The notes: generated from the letters alone by a model not told the origin. A stretch of 64,000 nucleotides of DNA from Apodemus sylvaticus (GCF_947179515.1 NC_067477.1:146730465-146794464); one strand, 5' to 3'; counted from the stretch's first letter, positions 27,401 through 40,980 are shown. Numbers and translations are program-made.

Positions 27401-30400
27401 TGTACATATTGGAAACACTTTACAAGAAGAAATAACGCATGGTACAAAATTAGCCTGTATCTCCTAATCAACACGTTGTGACTCAAAAGGATTTGATGTG
27501 GTGATTACATCTAAACATGTAGCCTCAAAAGAGAAACCACAGGAGTATTTTCTTTCGTCAAAATTTTTTCAGAAAACCACGTTTTAAGGAAATCCATCAT
27601 CGTGCGAAATTATTTTGTTTTTCTTAAACAACACGTTGTAACTCGAAAAGCTTTTGTGTTGCGTGTATGTCTAAGCGTGTAGACTCAAAAGAGAATGCAC
27701 AGTAGAGTATTCTCTCGAACGAATATGTAAGAATACCACGTTATAAGGAAATACAGTGTTGCAGAGTAAAGACAGATACATACTTATTGGAAACACTTTA
27801 CGAGAAGGAATAATACATCGTACAAAATTAGCTTGTATTTCCTAAACAACACGTTGTAACTCGTAAAGATTTGGTGTGGCGTGTACGTTGAAACGTGTAG
27901 CCTCAAAAGAGAACCCACAGGAGAATTTTCTTTCGTCAAAATTTGTCAGAAAACCACATTTTAAAGAAATCCCGCATAGTGCGAAATTATCTTGTTTTTC
28001 CTAAACAACACGTTTTAACTCGAAAAGCTTTGGTGTTGCGTGTATGTCTAAACGTGTGGCCTCAAAGAGAACGCACAGGAGAGTTTTCTCTCGAAAGAAT
28101 ATATAAGAATACCACATTATAAGGAAATACAGTGTTGCAGAGTAAAGACAAATACATTCGTATTGGAAACACTTTATGAAAAGAAGTAACGCATCATAAA
28201 AAATTAGCTTGTATCTCCTAAACAACACTTTGTAACTCGTAATGATTTGGTGTGGCGTGTACGTCTAAACATGTAGCCTCAAAAGAGAACCCACAGGAGA
28301 ATTATTTTTGGTCAATATTTTTCAGAAAACCACGTATTAAGGAAATCCCGCATCGTGCGAAATTATCTTGTTTTTCCTAAACAACACGTTGTGACTCGAA
28401 AAGCTTTGGTGCTGCGTGTATGTCTAAGCGTGTTGCCTCAAAAGAGAATGCACAGGAGAGTTTTCTCTCGAAAGAATATGTAAGAATACCACGTTATAAG
28501 GAAATACAGTGTTGCAGAGTAAAGACAAATAGGTACTTATTGGAAACACTTTAAGAGAAGAAATACTGTATCATACAAAATTAGCTTGTATCTCCTAAAC
28601 AACACGTTGTAACTCGAAAAGATTTGGTGTGGCATGTACGTCTAAACGTGTAGCCTCAAAAGGGAAACCACAGGAGAATTTTCTTTCGTCAAAATTTGTC
28701 GGAAAACCACGTTTTAAGGAAATCCCGCATCGTCCGAAATTATCTTGTTTTTCCTAAACAACACGTTGTAACTCGAAAAGCATTGGTGTTTCGTGTATGT
28801 CTAAGCATGTAGCCTCAAAAGAGAACGCACAGGAAAGTTTTCTCTCGAAAGAATATGTAAGAATACCACGTTATTTGGAAATACAGTGTTGCAGAGTAAA
28901 GACCAATATGTATGTATTGGAAACACTTTACAAGAAGAAATAACGCGTGGTAAAATATTAGCTTGTATCTCCTAAACAACACGTTGCAACTCGAAAAGGT
29001 TTGGTGTGGTGTTTACATCTAAACGTGTAGCCTCAAATGAGAACCCACAGGAGAATTTTCTTACGTCAAATTTTGTCAGAAAAACATATTTTAATGAAAT
29101 CCCGCATCGTGCGAAATTATCCTGTTTTTCCTAATAAACACGTTGTAACTCGAAAAGCTTTGGTGTTGCGTGTATGTCTAAGCGTGTAGCCTCCAAAAAG
29201 AACGCACAGGATAGTTTTCTCTCTACAGAATATGTAAGAATACCACGTTATAAGGAAATACAGTGTTGCAGAGTATAGTCAAATATGTACTTATTGGAAA
29301 CACGTTACGAGAAGAAATAACGCATCATGCAAAATTAGCTTGTATCTCCTAAACAACACGTTGTAACTCGAAAAGATTTGGTGTGGCGTGTACGTCTAAA
29401 CGTGTAGCCTCAAAAGAGAACCCACAGGAGAATTTTATTTGTCAAAATTTTTCAGAAAACCACGTTTTAAGGAAATCCCGCATCGTGAGAAATTATGTTG
29501 TTCTTCCTAAACAACACGTTGTAACTCGAAAAGCTTTGCTGTTGCATGTATGTCCAAGTGTGTAGCCTCAAATGAGAACGCACAGGAGAGTTTTCTCTCG
29601 AAAAATATGTAAGAATACCACGTTGTAAGGAAATACAGTTTTGCAGAGTAAAGACAAATACTTATTTATTGGAAAAACTTTACGAGAAGAAATAACGCAT
29701 CTTACAAAATTAGCTTGTATTTCCTAAACAACACGTTGTAACTTAAAAAGATTTGGTGTGGCCTGTACATCTAAACGTGTAGTCTCAAAAGAGAACCCAT
29801 AGGAGAATTTTCTTTGGTCAAAATTTGTCAGAAAACCACGTATTAAGGAAGTCCCTCATCGTGAGAAATTATCTTGTTTTTCCTAAACAACACTTTGTAA
29901 CGCGAAAAGCTTTGGTGTTGCGTGTATATCTAAGCGTGTAGCCTCCAAAGAGAACGCACAGGAGAGTTTTCTCTCGAAAGGATATGTAAGAATACCACGT
30001 TATAAGGAAATACTGTGTTGCAGAGTAAAGACAAATATGTATGTATTGAAAACCCATAAACTTTAAGAGATGAAATAAAGCATCGTACAAAATTAGCTTG
30101 TATCTCCTAAACAACACGTTGTAACTCGAAAGGATTTGGTGTGGCGTGTACGTCTAAACGTGTAGCCTCAAAAGAGAACCCACAGGACAATTTTCTTTCG
30201 TCAAAATTTTTCAGAAAACCACGTTTTAAGGAAATCCCGCATCGTGAGAAATTATCTTGTTCTTCCTAAAGAACACGAATTAATTCGAAAAGCTTTGGTG
30301 TTGGGTGTATGTGTAAGCATGTAGCCCCAAAAGAGAACGCACAGGAGAGTTTTCTCTCGAAAGAATATGTAAGAATACCACGTTATAAGTAAATACAGTG

Positions 30401-30680
30401 TGGCAGAGTAAAGACAAATACGTACATAATGGAAGCACTTTATGAGAGAAATAACGCATCTTGCAAAATTAGCTTGTATGTCCTAAACAACACGTTGTAA
30501 CTCGAAAAGATTTGGTGTGGCGTGTACGTCTAAAAGTGTAGCCTCAAAAGAGAATCCACAGGAGAGTTTTCTTTCCTCAAAATTTGTCAGAAAACCACGT
30601 TTTAAGGAAATCCCGCATCGTGCAAAATTATCTTGTTTTTCCTAATCAACACGTTGTAACTCGAAAAGCTTTGGTGTTGC

Positions 30681-31897
30681 GTGAATGTCTAAGCGTGTAG
30701 CCTCCAAAGAAAACGCACAGGAGAGTTTTCTCTCGAAAGAATATGTAAGAATACCACGTTATAAGGAAATACAGTGTTGCAGAGTAGAGGCAAATATATA
30801 CATTTTGGAAACACTTAAACTTTACGAGAAGAAATAATTCATCGTTAAAAAATTAGCTTGTATCTGCTAAACAACAAGTTGTAACTCAAAAAGATTTGGT
30901 GTGGCATGTACGTCTAAACGTGTAGCCTCAAAAGAGGACGCACAGGAGAGTTTTCTCCCGAAAGAATATGTAGGAATACTACGTTATAAGGAAATACAGT
31001 GTTGCAGAGTAAAGACAAATACAAACTTATTGGAAACACTTAAGCTTTACGAGAAGAAAAAACACATAGTACAAAATTAGCTTGTATATCCTAAACAACA
31101 CGTTATAACTCGAAAGGATTTGGTGTGGCGTGTACATCTAAACGTGAAGCCTCAAAAGAGAACCCACAGGAGAATTTTCTTTCGTCACAATTTGTCAGAA
31201 AACCACGTTTTAAGGAAATCCCGCATCATGCGAAATTATCTTGTTTTTCCTAAACAACACGTTGTAACTGGAAAAGCTTTGGTGTTGCGTGAATGTCTAA
31301 GCATGTAGCCTCCAAAGAGAATGCACAGGAGAGTTTTCTCTCGAAAGAATATGTAAGAATACCACGTTATAAGGAAATACAGTGTTGCAGAGTAGAGGCA
31401 AATATATACATTTTGGAAACACTTAAACTTTACGAGAAGAAATAATTCATCGTTAAAAAATTAGCTTGTATCTGCTAAACAACAAGTTGTAACTCAAAAA
31501 GATTTGGTGTGGCATGTACGTCTAAACGTGTAGCCTCAAAAGAGAACGCACAGGAGAGTTTCCTCTCGAAAGAATATGTAGGAATACTACGTTATAAGGA
31601 AATACAGTGTTGCAAAGTAAAGACAAATACATACTTATTGGAAACACTTAAGCTTTACGAGAAGAAAAAACACATAGTACAAAATTAGCTTGTATATCCT
31701 AAACAACACGTTATAACTCGAAAGGATTTGGTGTGGCGTGTACATCTAAACGTAAAGCCTCAAAAGAGAACCCACAGGAGAATTTTCTTTCGTCAAAAAT
31801 TTTGAGAAAACCACGTTTTAAGGAAATCCCGCATCATGCGAAATTATCTTGTTTTTTCTAAACAACACGTTGTAACTCGAAAAGCTTTGGTGTTGCG
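30681..31897 (-). repeat. 608-bp A-B-B higher-order unit, two copies plus a partial third
   Basis: The variant GTGAATGTCTAAG recurs at 30681, 31289 and 31898 (offsets 608 and 609). Each full unit has one normal A+B and one B with no A: at about 30920-30960 and 31530-31570 the B head AAACGTGTAGCCTCAAAAGAG passes straight into a B tail. Shared private changes include GTAGGAATACTACG, AGAGTAGAGGCAAAT and TATCTGCTAAACAACAAG. The third copy returns to a normal A after about 32150. Confidence 0.8.
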
Positions 31898-32199
31898 TGA
31901 ATGTCTAAGTGTGTAGCCTCCAAAGAGAACGCACAGGAGAGTTTTCTCTCGAAAGAATATGTAAGAATACCACGTTATAAGGAAATACAGTGTTGCAGAG
32001 TAGAGGCAAATACATATGTATTGGAAACACTTAAACTTTATGAGAAGAAATAATTCATTGTAAAAAAATTAGCTTGATTCTCCTAAACAACAAGTTGTAA
32101 CTCAAAAAGATTTGGTGTGGCGTGTAGGTCTAAACGTTTAGCCTCAAAAGAGAACCCACAGGAGAATTTTCTTTCGTCAAAATTTGTCAGAAAACCACG

Positions 32200-35100
32200 T
32201 TTTAAGGAAATCCCGCTTCGTGAGAAATTATCTTGTTTTTCCTAAACAACACGTTGTAACTCGAAAAGCTTTGCTGTTGCGTGTATGTCTCAGCGTTTAG
32301 CCTCAAATGAGAACGCACAGGAGAGTTTTCTCTCGAAAAAATATGTAAGAATACCACGTTATATGGAAATACAGTGTTGCAGAGTAAAGACAAATACTTA
32401 CTTATTGGAAAAACTTTATGAGAAGAAATAACGCATGGTACAAAATTAGCTTGTATCTCCTAAACAACACGTTGAAACTTAAAAAGATTTGTTGTGGCCT
32501 GTACGTCTAAACGTGAAGTCTCAAAAGAGAACCAATAGGAGAAATTTCTTTTGTCAAAATTTGTCAGAAAACCACGAATTAAGGAAATCCCTCATCGTGC
32601 GAAATTATCTTGGTTTTCCTAAACAACACGTTGTAACGCGAAAAGCTTTGGTGTTGCGTGTACGTCTAAGCGTGTAGCCTCAAAAGAGGACGCACAGGAG
32701 AGTTTTCTCTCGAAAGAATATGTAAGAATACCACGTTATAAGGAAATACAGTGTTGCAGACTAAAGGCAAATACGTACGTATTGGAAACACTTTATGAGA
32801 AGAAATAACGCATCTTATAAAATTAGCTTGTATCTCCTAAACAACACATTGTAACTCGAAAAGATTTGGTGTGGCGTGTATGTCTAAACGTGTAGCCTCA
32901 AAATAGAACCCACAGGAGAATTTTTGTTCGTTAAAATTTGTCAGAAATCCATGTTTTAAGGAAATCACTCATCCTGCGAAATTATCTTGTTTTTCCTAAA
33001 CAACACGTTGTAACTCGAAAAGCTTTGATGTTGCGTGTATGTCTAAGCGTGTAGCCTCAAAAGAGAATGCACAGGAGAGTTTTCTCTCGAAAGAACATGT
33101 AAGAATACCAGATTATAAGGAAATACAGTTTTGCAGATTAAAGACAAATACGTATGTATTTGAAACACTCTATGAGAAGAAATAACGCATCGCAAAAAAT
33201 TAGTTTGTATCTCCTAAACAACACGTTGTAACTCGAAAACATTTGGTGTGGCATGTACGTCTAAACGTGTAGCCTCAAAAGAGAACCCACAGGAGAATTT
33301 TCTTTCGTCAAAATTTGTCAGAAAACGACTTATTAAGGAAATCCCGCATCGTGCGAAACTATCTTGTTTTTCCTAAACAACACATTGTAACTCGAAAATC
33401 TTTGGTGTTGCGTGTATGTCTAAGCATGTAGCCTCAAAAGAGAATGCACAGGAGACATTTCTCTCGAACGAGTATGTAAGAATACCACGTTATAAGGAAA
33501 TACATTGTGGCAAATTAAAGATAAATATGTTCCTTTTGGAAACACTTAAACTTTACAAGAAGATATAAAGCATCGTAAAAAATTAGCTTGTATCTCCTAA
33601 ACAACACGTTGTAACTCGAAAACATTTGGTGTGGCGTGTACGTCTAAACGTTTAGCCTCAAATGAAAACCCACAGGAGAATTTTCTTTCGTCAAAATTTG
33701 TCAGAAAACCACGTTTTAAGGAATTCCCGCATCGTGCGAAATTATCTTGTTTTTCCTAAACAACACGTTCTAACTCGAAATGCTTTGGTGTGGCGTGTAT
33801 GTCTAAGCGTGTAGCCTCAAAAGAGAATGCACAGGAGAGTTTTCTCTCGAAAGAATATGTACGAATACCATGTTATAAGGAAATACAGTGTTGTAAAGAC
33901 AAATATGTACGTATTGGAAACACTTTAGGAGAAGAAATAACGCATCGTACAAAATTAGCTTGTATCTCCTAAACAACACGTTGTAACTCGAAAGGATTTG
34001 GTGTGGCGTGTACGTCTAAACATGTAGCCTCAAAAGAGAAACCACAGGAGAATTTTCTTTCATCAAAATTTGTCAGAAAACCACGTTTTAAGGAAAACCC
34101 GCATAGTGCGAAACTATCTTGTTTTTCCTAAACAACACATTGTAACTCGAAAATCTTTGGTGTTGGGTGTATGTGTAAGCGTGTAGCCTCAAAAGAGAAT
34201 GCACAGGAGAGTTTTCTCTCGAAAGAATATGTAAGAATACCACGTTATAAGGAAATATATTGCTGCAGAGTAAAGACAAATACATACGTATTGGAAATAT
34301 TTTATGAGAAGAAATAACGCATGGTACAAAATTTGCTTGTATCTCCTAAACAACACGTGGTAACTCAAAAAGATTTGGTGTGGCGTGTACGTCTAAATGT
34401 GTAGCCTCAAAAGAGAACCCACAGGAGAATTTTCTTCCGTCAAAATTTGTCAGAAAACCACGTATTAAGGAAATCCCTCATCGTGCGAAATTATCTTGGT
34501 TTTCCTAAACAACACGTTGTAACGCGAAAAGCTTTGGTGTTGCGTGTATGTCTAAGCGTGTAGCCTGAAAAGAGGACGCACAGGAGAGTTTTCTCTCGAA
34601 AGAAGATATAAGAATACCACGTTATAAGGAAATACAGTGTTGCAGACTAAAGGCAAATACGTACGTATTGGAAACACTTTAGAGAAGAAATAACGCATCG
34701 TACAAAATTAGCTTCTATCTCCTAAACAACACGTTGTAACTCGTAAAGATTGGGTGTGGCATGTACGTCTAAACATGTAGCCTCAAAAAAGAACCCACAG
34801 GAGAATTGTTTTTCGTTAAAATTTGTCAGAAAACCATGTTTTAAGGAAATCACTCATCGTGCGAAATTATCTTTTTTTTTCCTAAACAACATGTTGTAAC
34901 TCGAAAAGCTTGGATGTTGTGTGTATGTCTAAGCGTGTAGCCTCAAAAGAGAACGCACAGGAGAGTTTTCTCTCGAAGGAACATGTAAGAATACAACATT
35001 ATAAGGAAATACAGTTTTGCAGAGTAAAGACAAATACGTATGTATTTGAAACACTTTATGAGAAGAAATAACGCATCGTAAAAAATTAGTTTGTATCTCC

Positions 35101-36300
35101 TAAAAAACACGTTAACTCGAAAAGATTTGGTGTGGCGTGTACGACTAAATGTGTAGCCTCAAAAGAGAACACACAGGAGAATTTTCTTTCGTCAAAATTT
35201 GTCAGAAAACCACTTATTAAGGAAATCCCACATCGTGCGAAACTATCTTGTTTTTCCTAAACAACACATTGTAACTCGAAAATCTTTGGTGTTGCGTGTA
35301 TGTCTAAGCATGTAGCCTCAAAAGAGAACGGAAAGGAGAGATTTCTCTCGAACGAGTATGTAAAAATACCACGTTATAAGGAAATACATTGTGGCAAATT
35401 AAAGATACATACGTACCTTTTGGAAACACTTAAACTTTACGAGAAGATATAAAGTATCGTAAAAAATTAGCTTGTATCTCCTAAACAACACGTTGTAACT
35501 CGAAAAGATTTGGTGTGGCGTGTACGTCTAAACATGTAGCCTCAAATGAAAACCCTCAGAAGAATTTTCTTTCGTCAAAATTTGTCAGAAAACCACGTTT
35601 TAAGGAATTCCCGCATCATGAGATATTATCTTGTTTTTCCTAAACAACACGTTCTAACTCGAAATGCTTTGGTGTTGCGTGTATGTCTAAGCGTGTATCC
35701 TCAAAAGAGAATGCACAGGAGAGTTTTCTCTCGAAAGAATATGTACGAATACCATGTTATAAGGAAATAAACTGTTGTAAAGACAAATACGTACGTATTG
35801 GAAACACTTTAGGAGAAGAAATAACGCATCGTACAAAATTAGCTTGTATATCCTAAACAACACGTTGTAACTCGAAAAGATTTGGTGTGGTGTGTACCTC
35901 TAAACGTGTAGCCTCAAAAGAGAACCCACAGGAGAATTTTCTTTCGTCAAAATTTTTCAGAAAACCACGTTTTAAGGAAATCCCGCATCGTGCGCAATTA
36001 TCTTGTTTTTCATAAACAAAACATTGTAACTCGAAAAGCTTTGGTGTTGGGTGTGTGTCTAAGCGTGTAGCCTCAAAAGAGAATGCACAGGAGAGTTTTC
36101 TCTCGAAAGAATATGTAAGAATACCACGTTATAAGGAAATATATTGCTGCAGAGTAAAGACAAATACATATGTATTGGAAACATATTATGAGAAGAAATA
36201 ACGCATGGTACACAATTATCTTGTATCTCCTAAACAACACGAGGTAACTCAAAAAGATTTGGTGTGGCGTGTAGTCTAAATGTGTAGCCTCAAAAGAGAA
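32200..36300 (-). repeat. 5-dimer HOR, about 1,886-bp period
   Basis: Matching private variants sit 1,884-1,886 bp apart: CGAACGAGTATGTAA (33464 and 35349), TACATTGTGGCAAATTAAAG (33502 and 35387), ATGTACGAATACCATG (33857 and 35742), AAGGAAATCCCTCATCG (32581 and 34467), and TGCTGCAGAGTAAAGAC (34261 and 36145). This gives two full copies and the start of a third. Confidence 0.78.
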
Positions 36301-39300
36301 CCCACAGGAGAATTTTCTTACATCAAAATTTGTCAGAAAATCACGTTTTAAGGAAATCCCGCATCGTGCGAAATTATCTTGTTTTTCCTAATCAACACGT
36401 TGTAACTCAAAAAGCTTTGGTGTTGCGTGTATGTCTAAGCATGTAGCCTCCAAAGAGAACGCACAGGATAGTTTTCTCTCGAAAGAATATATAAGAAAAC
36501 CACGTTATAAGGAAATACAGTGTTGCAGAGTAAAGACAAATATGTATGTATTGGAAACCCTTAAATTTTACGAGATGAAATAAAGCATCGAAAATAATTA
36601 GCTTGTATCTCCTAAACAACACGTGGTATCTCAAAAAGATTTGGTGTGGCCTGTACGTCTAAACGTGTAGCCTCAACAGAGAACCCACAGGACAATTTTC
36701 TTTCGTCTAAATTTGTCAGAAAACCACGTTTTACGGAAATCCCGCATCGTGAGAAATTATCTTGTTCTTCTTAAACAACACGTTGTAACTCAAAAAGCTT
36801 TGGTGTTGCGTGTATGTCTAAGCGTGTAGCCTCAAAAGAGAACGCAAAGGAGAGTTTTTTCTCGAAAGAATATGTAAGAATGCAACGTTATAAGGAAATA
36901 CAATGTTGCAGAGTAAAACAAATACGTACGTATTGGAAACACTTTAGGAGAAGAAATAACGCATGGAACAAAATTAGCTTGTATCTCCTAAACAACACGT
37001 TGTAACTCGAAAGGATTTGGTGTGGCGTGTACGTCTAAACGTTTAGCCTCAAAAGAAAACCCACTGAAGAATTTTCTTTTGTCAAATTTGTCAGAAAACC
37101 ACATATTAAGGAAATCCTGCATTGTGCGAAATTATCTTGTTTTTTCCTAAAAAACCCATTGTAACTCGAAAAGCTTTGGTGTTGCTTTTTGTCTCAGTGT
37201 GTAGCCTCAAAAGAAAACACACAGGAGAGTTTTCACTCGAAAGAATATGCAAGAATACCAGGTTATAAGGAAATACAGTGTTGCAGAGTAAAGACAATAC
37301 GTACGTATTGGAAACACTTTACGAGAAGAAATAAGGCATCATAAAAAATTAGCTTGTATCTCCTAAACAACAGGTTGTAACTGGAAAGGATTTGGTGTGG
37401 CATGTACGTCTAAACATGTAGCCTCAAAAGAGAACCCACAGGAGAATTTTCTATCGTCAAAATTTGTGAGAAAACCACGTTTTAAGGAAATCCCTCATCG
37501 TGCAAAATTATCTTGTTTTTCTTAAACAGCACATTGTAACTCGAAAAGCTTTGGTGTTGCGTGTATGTCTAAGCATGTAGCCTCAAAAGAGAATGCAAAG
37601 GAGAGTTCTTTCTCGAAAGAATATATAAGAATACCACGTTATAAGGAAATACAGTGTTGCAGAGTAAAGACAAATAAGTACATATTGGAAACACTTTACG
37701 AGAAGAAATAACGCATCGTACAAAATTAGCTTGTATCTCCTAAACAACACGTTGTAACTCGAAATGATTTGGTGTGGCGTGTACGTCTAAACGTATAGCC
37801 TCAAAAGAGAACCCACAGGAGAATTTTCTTTGGTCAAATTTGTCAGAAAACCACGTATTAAGGAAATTCTGCATCGTGCGAAATTATCTTGTTTTTCCTA
37901 AACAACACGATGTAACGCAAAAAGCTTTGGTGTTGAGTGTATGTCTCAGCGTGTAGCCTCAAAAGAGAACACACAGGAGAGTTTGCTCTCGAAAGAATAT
38001 GTAAGAATACCACGGTATAAGGAAATACAGTGTTGCAGAGTAAAGACGAATAGGTACGTATTGGAAACCCTTAAACTTTACGAGATGAAATAAAGCATCG
38101 TACAAAATTAGCTCCTATCTCCTAAACAAAACGTTGTAACTCGAAAAGATTTCGTGTGGCGTGTACATCTAAACGTGTAGCCTCAAAAGAGAACCCACAG
38201 GACAATTTTCTTTCTTCAAATTTTTCAGAAAACCACGTTTTAAGGAAATCCCACATCGTGCGAAATTATCTTGTTTTTCCTAAACAACACGTTGTAACTC
38301 GAAAAGCTTTGGTGTTGCGTGTATGTCTAAGCATGTAGACTCAAAAGAGAGCATACAAGAGAGTTTTCTCTCGAAAGAATATGTAAGAATACCACGTTAT
38401 AAGGAAATACAGTGTTGCAGAATAAAGACAAATACGTACTTATTGGAAACACTTTATGAGAAGAAATAACGCATCGTAAAATATTAGCTTGTATCTCCTA
38501 AACAACACGATGTAACTCGAAAAGATTTGGTGTGGCGTGTACGTCTAAACGTGTAGCCTCAAAAGAGAACCCACAGGAGAATTTTCTTTGGTCAAAATTT
38601 GTCAGAAAACCACGTATTAAGGAAATCCCGCATTGTGCAAAATTATCTTGTTTTTCCTAAACAACGCATTGTAACTGGAAATGCTTTGGTGTTGTGTGTA
38701 TGTCTATGCGTGTAGCCCCAAAAGAGAACACACAGGAGAGTTTTCTCTCGAAAGAATATGTAAGAATACCACGTTATAAGGAAGTACACTGTTGCAGAAT
38801 AATGACAAATAGTTACGTATTGGAAACCCTTAAACTTTACGAGATGAAATAAATCATATTACAAAAGTAGCTTGTATCTCCTAAACAACACGTTGTAACT
38901 CGAAAAGTTTTGGTGTGGCGTGTACGTCTAAACGTGTAGCCTCAAACGAGAACCACAGGACAATTTTCTTTCTTCAAAATTTGTCAGAAAACCACGTTTT
39001 AAAGAAATCCCGCATCGTGAGAAATTATCTTGTTCTTCCTAAACAACACGTTGTAACTCGAAAAGCTTTGGTGTTGCGTGTATGTCTAAGCGTGTAGCCT
39101 CAAAAGCGAACACACAGGAGAGTTTTCTCTCGAAAGAATATGTAAGAATACCACGTTATAAGGAAATACAGTGTTGCAGAATAAAGACAAATACGTACTT
39201 ATTGGAAACACTTAAACTTTACGAGAAGGAAGAGCGCATCGTACAAAATTAGCTTGTATCTCCTAAACAACACGTTGTAACTTGAAAAGATTTGGTGTGG

Positions 39301-40960
39301 CGTGTACGTCTAAAGGTGTAGCCTCAAAAGAGAACCCTCGGGAGTATTTTCTTTCATCAAAATTTGTCAGAAAACCACGTTTTAAGGAAATCCCGCATCG
39401 TGCTAAATTATCTTGTTTTTCCTAAACAACACATTGTAACTCGAAAAGCTTTGGTGTTGTCTGTATGTCTAAGCCTGTAGCCTCAAAAGAGAACGCACAG
39501 GAGAGTTTTCTCTCGAAAGAATATGTAAGAATACCACGTTATAAGGAAATACAGTGTTGCAGAGAAAAGGCAAATACGTATGTATTAGAAACACTTAAAC
39601 TCTACGAGAAGAAATAACGCATCGTGAAAATATTAGCTTGTATCTCCTAAACAGCATGGTGTAACTCAAAAAGATTTGGTGTGGTGTGTACGTCTAAACG
39701 TGTATCCTCAAAAGAGAACCCACAGGAGAATTTTCTTTCATCAAAATTCGTCAGAACACCACGTTTTAAGTAAATCCCGCATCGTGGGAAATTATCTTGT
39801 TCTTCCTAAACAACATGTTGTAACTCGAAAAGCTTTGCTATTGCGTGTATGTCTAAGCGTGTAGCCTCAAAAGCGAATGCACAGGAGAGTTTTCTCTCAA
39901 AAGAATAAGAAAGAATACCACGTTATAAGGAAATACAGTGTTGCAGAGTAAAGACAAATACGTATGTATTGGAAACCCTTAAACTTTACGAGATGAAATA
40001 AAGCATCGTACAAAATTAGCTTGTATCTCCTAAACAACACGTTGTAACTCGAAAAGATTTGGTGTGGCGTGTACGTCTAAACGTGTAGCCTCAAAAGAGA
40101 ACCCACAGGACAATTTTCTTTCGTCAAAATTCGTCAGAAATCCACGTTTTAAGGAAATCCCGCATCGTGAGAAATTATCTTGTTCTTCCTAAACAACACG
40201 TTTTAACTCGAAAAGCTTTGGTGTCGGGTGTATGTCTAAGCGTGTAGCCCCAAAAGAGAACTCATAGGAGAGTTTTCTCTCGAAAGAATATGTAAGAATA
40301 CCACGTTATAAAGAAATACAGTGTTGCAGAGTAAAGACAAATACATACGTATTGGAAACACTTTATGAGAGAAATAACGCATCTTGCAAAATTAGCTTGT
40401 ATCTCCTAAACAACACGTTGTAACTCGAAAAAATTTTGTGTGGCATGTATGTTTAAACGTGTAGCCTCAAAAGAGAACCCACAGGAGAGTTTTCTTTCGT
40501 CAAAATTTGTCAGAAAACCATGTTTTAATGAAATCCCGCATCGTGCGAAATCATCTTGTTTTTCCTAAACAAAACGTTGTAACTCGAAAAGCTTTGGTGT
40601 TGCGTGTATTTCTAAGCGTGTAGCCTCAAAAGAGAACGCAAAGGAGAGTTTTCTCTCGAAAGAATATATAAGAATACCACGTTATTAGGAAATACAGTGT
40701 TGCAGAGTAAAGACAAATACGCACGTATTGGAAACACTTTATGAGACGAAATAACGCATCACACAAAATTAGCTTGTATCTCCTAAACAACGCGTTGTAA
40801 CTTAAAAAGATTTGGTGTGGCCTGTACGTCTAAATGTGTAGCCTCAAAAGAGAACCCATAGGAGAATTTTCTTTGGTCAAAATTTGTCAGAAAACCACGT
40901 ATTAAGTAAATCCCGCATCGTGCAAAATTATCTTGATTTTCCTAAACAACATGTTGTAAC

Positions 40961-40980
40961 TCAAAAAGGGATTTCCTTAA
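40961..40980. other. Orientation switch 2, reverse to forward
   Basis: Reverse A text (TTGTAACTCAAAAAG) ends at 40968, where CTTTGGTG was expected. Forward A text GGGATTTCCTTAAAACG starts at 40968, a one-base overlap. The flanking arms differ at several places (for example GACCAAAG against GACGAAAG when folded), so it is not a perfect fold-back. Confidence 0.85.

Larger units (their letters stand above)
7201..40968 (-). repeat. Satellite block 2, inverted, about 33.8 kb
   Basis: From 7201 every unit appears as the reverse complement of block 1: B-specific text such as GCAGAGTAAAGACAAATA precedes AGATTTGGTGTGGCGTGTA and then the A text AAATCCCGCATCGTGCG. This holds to 40968. About 91 B halves and 88 A halves are present. 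The block has two parts. From 7.2 to about 29.04 kb it is homogenised, without the TTTAAG indel, and rich in intact CENP-B-box-like cores. From about 29.04 to 40.97 kb the subfamily has the TTTAAG indel in many B halves and fewer intact cores, and resembles blocks 1 and 3. Confidence 0.93.
29040..40968 (-). repeat. Second subfamily within the inverted block
   Basis: At about 29.04 kb the marker set of the left part (GTGGTGTTTACATC, ACACACAGGAG, CAAAATTTTTTCAG) stops. It is replaced by units like those of blocks 1 and 3: CACTTAAACTTTACGAG (the 6-bp TTTAAG indel) and CCCTTAAACTTTACGAG near 30055, 38065, 38830 and 39975, TTGTTCTTCCTAAA near 30260 and 39035, and CCACAGGACAATTTTC near 30181, 38195 and 40101. 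Only 7 of about 30 A halves keep the box core. Units around 36.5-40.9 kb show weaker 2- and 3-dimer similarity. Confidence 0.7.
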
